In this document: one piece after another, positions 61,047-64,000 of the stretch
How the letters are laid out: the number at the start of each line of letters is the position of its first letter
How positions within the stretch are numbered: position 1 is the stretch's first letter
Source of the DNA: JBGVSA01 sp041807905
Lineage (GTDB): Bacteria > Pseudomonadota > Gammaproteobacteria > Burkholderiales > Rhodocyclaceae
DNA length: 64,000 nucleotides
Reading direction: 5' to 3'
NCBI RefSeq assembly: GCF_041807905.1
Contig: NZ_JBGVSA010000002.1
Coordinates: forward strand, 219,784 to 283,783
Program-made: the position numbers and the translations under genes
Notes under the pieces: model-generated
What the model saw: the letters and a program-made list of their open reading frames with translations, nothing else
Database searches by the model: none
What the model was told of the DNA's origin: nothing

Positions 61047-62618
61047 TCAATAGATTTCGCGCGTCTCCAGGAAGCGCACGTTCGGATGGCGTTCCTGCGC
61101 CATCTGCAGATTCACGCGGTTGGGGGCGAGATACACGTAGTCGCCCGCGCCGTCCTGCGCCATGTTGCCCGGCGCCTTGTCGAGCAGCGCGCGAATGTCG
61201 TCGTCCTTGCCGCGCAGCCAGCGGGCCGTGGCCCACGCGCAGGGTTCGAACACGGCTTCGACACCGTATTCATGTTCGAGCCGGTGCGCGACCACGTCGA
61301 ACTGCAGCACACCCACCGCGCCGAGAATCAGATCGTTCGACGCCAGCGGACGGAACAACTGCGTCGCGCCTTCCTCGGCGAGCTGCTGCAAACCCTTTTG
61401 CAACTGCTTCATCTTCAGCGGATTCCTGATCTGCGCGCGGCGGAACAGTTCGGGCGCGAAGGAGGGGATGCCGGTGAATTTGAGGTCTTCGCCCTCGGAG
61501 AAGGTATCGCCCAGGCGGATCGTGCCGTGGTTGGGAATACCGATGATGTCGCCCGGCCAGGCTTCGTCGGTGGTGTTGCGATCCTGCGCCATGAACGTGA
61601 TGGCGTTGTTGATCGCCAGTTGCTTGCCCTGCGAGACCTGCTTGATCTTCATTCCCCGGGAGAACTTGCCCGAGCACACCCGCAGGAACGCGATGCGGTC
61701 GCGGTGCTTGGGGTCCATGTTGGCCTGGATCTTGAACACGAAGCCCGAGAACTTGCCTTCCGCCGGCTCGACCTGACGCGACTCGGCCGGCCGCGCGAGC
61801 GGAGCGGGGGAGAGATCCACGATCGCGTCGAGCACCGATTGCACGCCGAAGTTGTTCACGCCCGAGCCGAAGAACACCGGCGTCTGCTTGCCGGAGAGGT
61901 ACTTGTCCTTGTCGAAGGCGTGGGACGCGCCGCGAACCAGTTCGACTTCCAGGCGCAGCTCGTCGGCCTGTTCGGCGATCAGCTCATCCAGGCGCGGATT
62001 GTCCAGCCCTTCGATGATCTCGGAAGTGCCCTTCTCGGCGTGCGGGTCGAAGAACGAGATGGTGTCGTTGTAGAGGTGATATACGCCGCGGAAGCGTTTG
62101 CCCATGCCGATCGGCCAGGTCATCGGCGCGCATTCCATCTCCAGCACCGATTCGATTTCATCGAGCAGATCGATGGGCGCCTTGCCTTCGCGGTCGAGCT
62201 TGTTGATGAAGGTAAGGATCGGCGTGTCGCGCAGGCGGCACACGCCGAGCAGCTTGATGGTCTGCGCTTCGACGCCGTTGACCGAGTCGATCACCATTAC
62301 TGCCGAATCGACGGCGGTCAGCGTACGGTAAGTGTCTTCTGAAAAGTCCTCGTGCCCCGGCGTATCGAGCAGGTTCACGATGGCGTCGCGGTACGGGAAC
62401 TGCATCACCGATGAAGTCACCGAGATCCCGCGCTGCTTTTCCAGCTCCATCCAGTCGGACGTCGCGTGGCGCGCAGCCTTGCGGGCGCGCACTTCGCCGG
62501 CCACCTGGATGGCGCCGCCGAACCACAACAGCTTTTCGGTGAGGGTCGTCTTACCCGCGTCAGGGTGGGAAATGATCGCAAACGTGCGGCGGCGGCGGAT
62601 TTCTTGCTCGAGGGACAT
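61047..62618 (-). CDS. prfC: Peptide chain release factor 3
   Basis: This 523-aa GTPase recycles RF1/RF2 from the ribosome. It has FAIISHPDAGKTTLTEKLLW (P-loop), KQRGISVTSSVMQFPY, DTPGHEDFSEDTYRTLTAVD and FINKLDREGKAPID. The C-terminal region ends with ERHPNVRFLETREI. The length is that of RF3. It is divergent from the EamA transporter gene and 38 bases beyond the start of the aldo/keto reductase gene on the same strand. Confidence 0.96.
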   Translation of the reverse strand: MSLEQEIRRRRTFAIISHPDAGKTTLTEKLLWFGGAIQVAGEVRARKAARHATSDWMELEKQRGISVTSSVMQFPYRDAIVNLLDTPGHEDFSEDTYRTLTAVDSAVMVIDSVNGVEAQTIKLLGVCRLRDTPILTFINKLDREGKAPIDLLDEIESVLEMECAPMTWPIGMGKRFRGVYHLYNDTISFFDPHAEKGTSEIIEGLDNPRLDELIAEQADELRLEVELVRGASHAFDKDKYLSGKQTPVFFGSGVNNFGVQSVLDAIVDLSPAPLARPAESRQVEPAEGKFSGFVFKIQANMDPKHRDRIAFLRVCSGKFSRGMKIKQVSQGKQLAINNAITFMAQDRNTTDEAWPGDIIGIPNHGTIRLGDTFSEGEDLKFTGIPSFAPELFRRAQIRNPLKMKQLQKGLQQLAEEGATQLFRPLASNDLILGAVGVLQFDVVAHRLEHEYGVEAVFEPCAWATARWLRGKDDDIRALLDKAPGNMAQDGAGDYVYLAPNRVNLQMAQERHPNVRFLETREIY

Positions 62619-62804
62619 ATCGGAATGCGGAAAAAGAGGTGCGACAGGCTGGTTTCCTGCGCCAGGCGCGGATTATACGGCAGGGCGAGGTGGCTCACCG
62701 ATCCCTTGGCACTGGCTTTGACACATCGACCTGAATCCGCCGCGCCTTCACCGCGTGCGCCGCCACTGTAGAATCCCGCGGTTTCGCCACGCGCAGGTCG
62801 CCCC

Positions 62805-63701
62805 ATGCCCCATACCGCCAATCGATTGCCCCGCGAAGGACTGATCCTGCTGCTCAGCCTCGCGCTGTGCTGGGGCTTCAACTGGTCGGCGATGAAGACC
62901 GTGCTCACCGAATTGCCGCCGCTGAGTTTCCGCGGCTTCTGCCTGATCTTCGGCGGCATCGGCGTGCTCGTCATCGCCCGTCTGAACGGCAAACCGCTGG
63001 CGATCCCGCGCGGCTATGGCGCAAAGCTGTTCTGGCTGGTGCTCTTCAACATGGTCGGCTGGAACGTGTTCGCCACTTACGGCGTCAAGCTCATGCCGTC
63101 CGGCCGAGCGGCATTGTTGGGCTACACCATGCCGCTGTGGTGCGTGCCGCTGTCGGTCTGGCTGCTGCACGAAGCGCTCGACGCCCGCCGTCTGGTCGCC
63201 CTGGCGCTGGGGCTGGGCGGTGTTGCCGTACTGCTGTCCCAGAGCCTGACCAGCCTTGCCAGCGCACCGCTCGGCGTAACGCTGATGATCGCGGCCGCAT
63301 GGTGCTGGGCCACCGGCATCGTGCTGCTCAAGCTGTGGAAGATCCCCATGAATACCGTCGCCCTGACTGGCTGGATGATGCTGTTCGGCGGCATTCCGGT
63401 GATCCTCGGCGCCTTCTTCATCGACGGCTTGCCACAGAAGCCGCTGTCGCTGTGGCCAGCGCTGGGGCTCATCTACAACCTGCTGATCGGGTTCATGTAC
63501 TGCTACTGGGCGTGGAATCGGTTGGTGTTGCTGGTGCCGGTGTCTGTGTCGTCGCTGTCGTCGCTGCTCACGCCGCTGGTGGGAATTGCGTCGGGGATGA
63601 TTTTTCTCGGCGAGCAGCCGGGGTGGCATGAGGGGATTGCGGCGTTGTTGATTCTTGGGGCGGTGGGGGTGGTGTCGGTGGGGAGCGCCAAGCGGTTTTA
63701 G
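62805..63701 (+). CDS. EamA/DMT family transporter
   Basis: This 298-aa inner-membrane protein has ten hydrophobic segments in two EamA repeats. The first includes LILLLSLALCWGFNWSAMKT and PPLSFRGFCLIFGGIG; the second includes LMIAAAWCWATGIVLLKLW and GFMYCYWAWNRLVLLVPVSV. It probably exports a metabolite or drug-like compound; the substrate is unknown. The ATG follows TAGAAT at 62769-62774, a possible -10 box. It is the last gene in the window. Confidence 0.9.
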   Translation: MPHTANRLPREGLILLLSLALCWGFNWSAMKTVLTELPPLSFRGFCLIFGGIGVLVIARLNGKPLAIPRGYGAKLFWLVLFNMVGWNVFATYGVKLMPSGRAALLGYTMPLWCVPLSVWLLHEALDARRLVALALGLGGVAVLLSQSLTSLASAPLGVTLMIAAAWCWATGIVLLKLWKIPMNTVALTGWMMLFGGIPVILGAFFIDGLPQKPLSLWPALGLIYNLLIGFMYCYWAWNRLVLLVPVSVSSLSSLLTPLVGIASGMIFLGEQPGWHEGIAALLILGAVGVVSVGSAKRF

Positions 63702-63869
63702 CGCTTTCTGTTTGTTTCGCCTCGGGGCGGAAGAGCACGGAGTGTCACCGGCCATTGCATCCCATGCGCGCGGTGATGAAGGCCCTTCCTTGCTTAGGGC
63801 CTGGTTTTTCTAGGCTTGGTCTCGACTGTTGGAGTACGTTGGCCGGGAGTTCGCCCCGGCGGGCGAGTC

Positions 63870-63894
63870 ACTTTCTTGTTTTCGACAAGAAAGT
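63870..63894 (+). repeat. Hairpin in a likely dispersed extragenic repeat
   Basis: ACTTTCTTGT at 63870-63879 pairs perfectly with ACAAGAAAGT at 63885-63894 around TTTCG, and is followed by AACCAAAGAAG. Similar ACTTTCTTG/CAAGAAAGT blocks with GTAACCAAAGAA recur between genes in several GC-rich proteobacteria. The 299-base end region 63702-64000 shows no credible gene. Confidence 0.4.
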
Positions 63895-64000
63895 AACCAA
63901 AGAAGCGACCCCACAGCGTCGTCGGCCTGCGGCCGATCCCCTGCGCTGCGCGGCCGAGAAGGCAGTGCGGCGTTCGTCGCTACGCTCCTCAGACAGTCCT

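Noticed and set aside
1..64000. tRNA, rRNA, CRISPR array or complete insertion sequence
   Set aside because: None was recognised by eye: no CCA-ended cloverleaf, no regularly spaced repeats and no transposase-like protein.

Overview
The window is chromosomal DNA of a GC-rich betaproteobacterium, order Burkholderiales. The gene order rne / rluC / HAD phosphatase / Rieske / sppA / maf / yceD-rpmF / plsX-fabHDG-acpP-fabF / nadB / rpoE-mucABCD / lepA-lepB-rnc-era, together with a BvgAS-type phosphorelay, matches the Bordetella/Achromobacter group (Alcaligenaceae) best. That placement rests on remembered synteny and protein resemblance; the genus cannot be read from the sequence. No rRNA, tRNA, CRISPR array or intact insertion sequence was found.

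Layout. 1-13,000: an exopolysaccharide/capsule locus of the Wzx/Wzy type (export protein, WbaP-like initiating transferase, Wzz, Wzx flippase, four GT4 glycosyltransferases, Wzy-like polymerase, acyltransferase). It carries three decayed relics: an rfbF remnant, a manC C-terminal fragment and a second wzz tail. The acyltransferase gene is strikingly AT-rich. 13,000-22,500: scpA-scpB-rluB, then the translation operon rimP-nusA-infB-rbfA-truB. infB contains a perfect 147-bp in-frame tandem duplication spanning the G1 to G3 motifs of its GTPase domain. 22,600-29,100: rne on the minus strand, divergent from rluC-HAD-Rieske-sppA. 29,200-37,400: a methyltransferase gene and maf on the minus strand, then yceD-rpmF and the plsX-fabH-fabD-fabG-acpP-fabF lipid cluster. 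37,460-48,600: nadB (minus), the sigma-E operon rpoE-mucA-mucB-mucC-mucD with a readable sigma-E promoter, and lepA-lepB-DUF4845-rnc-era. 48,650-60,140: a VOC protein (minus) and then a five-gene chaperone-usher fimbrial operon directly followed by bvgA-bvgS homologues, with a possible unannotated 80-aa gene just ahead of bvgA. 60,150-63,700: aldo/keto reductase and prfC (minus) and an EamA transporter. The last 300 bases hold no gene and contain a hairpin that looks like a dispersed extragenic repeat.

How the parts work together. The left locus would build and export a surface polysaccharide by lipid-linked repeat-unit assembly. Its relics suggest repeated module exchange, with loss of CDP-sugar and GDP-mannose supply genes. 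The fimbrial operon codes for tip adhesin, major pilin, two chaperones and one usher. Its position beside a BvgAS-type phosphorelay invites the hypothesis that the relay controls these fimbriae, as in Bordetella. The two most unusual sequence-level observations are the duplicated IF2 P-loop/switch block (recent event or assembly artefact) and terminator-like hairpins placed just ahead of the first genes of two translation-factor operons (rimP and lepA).
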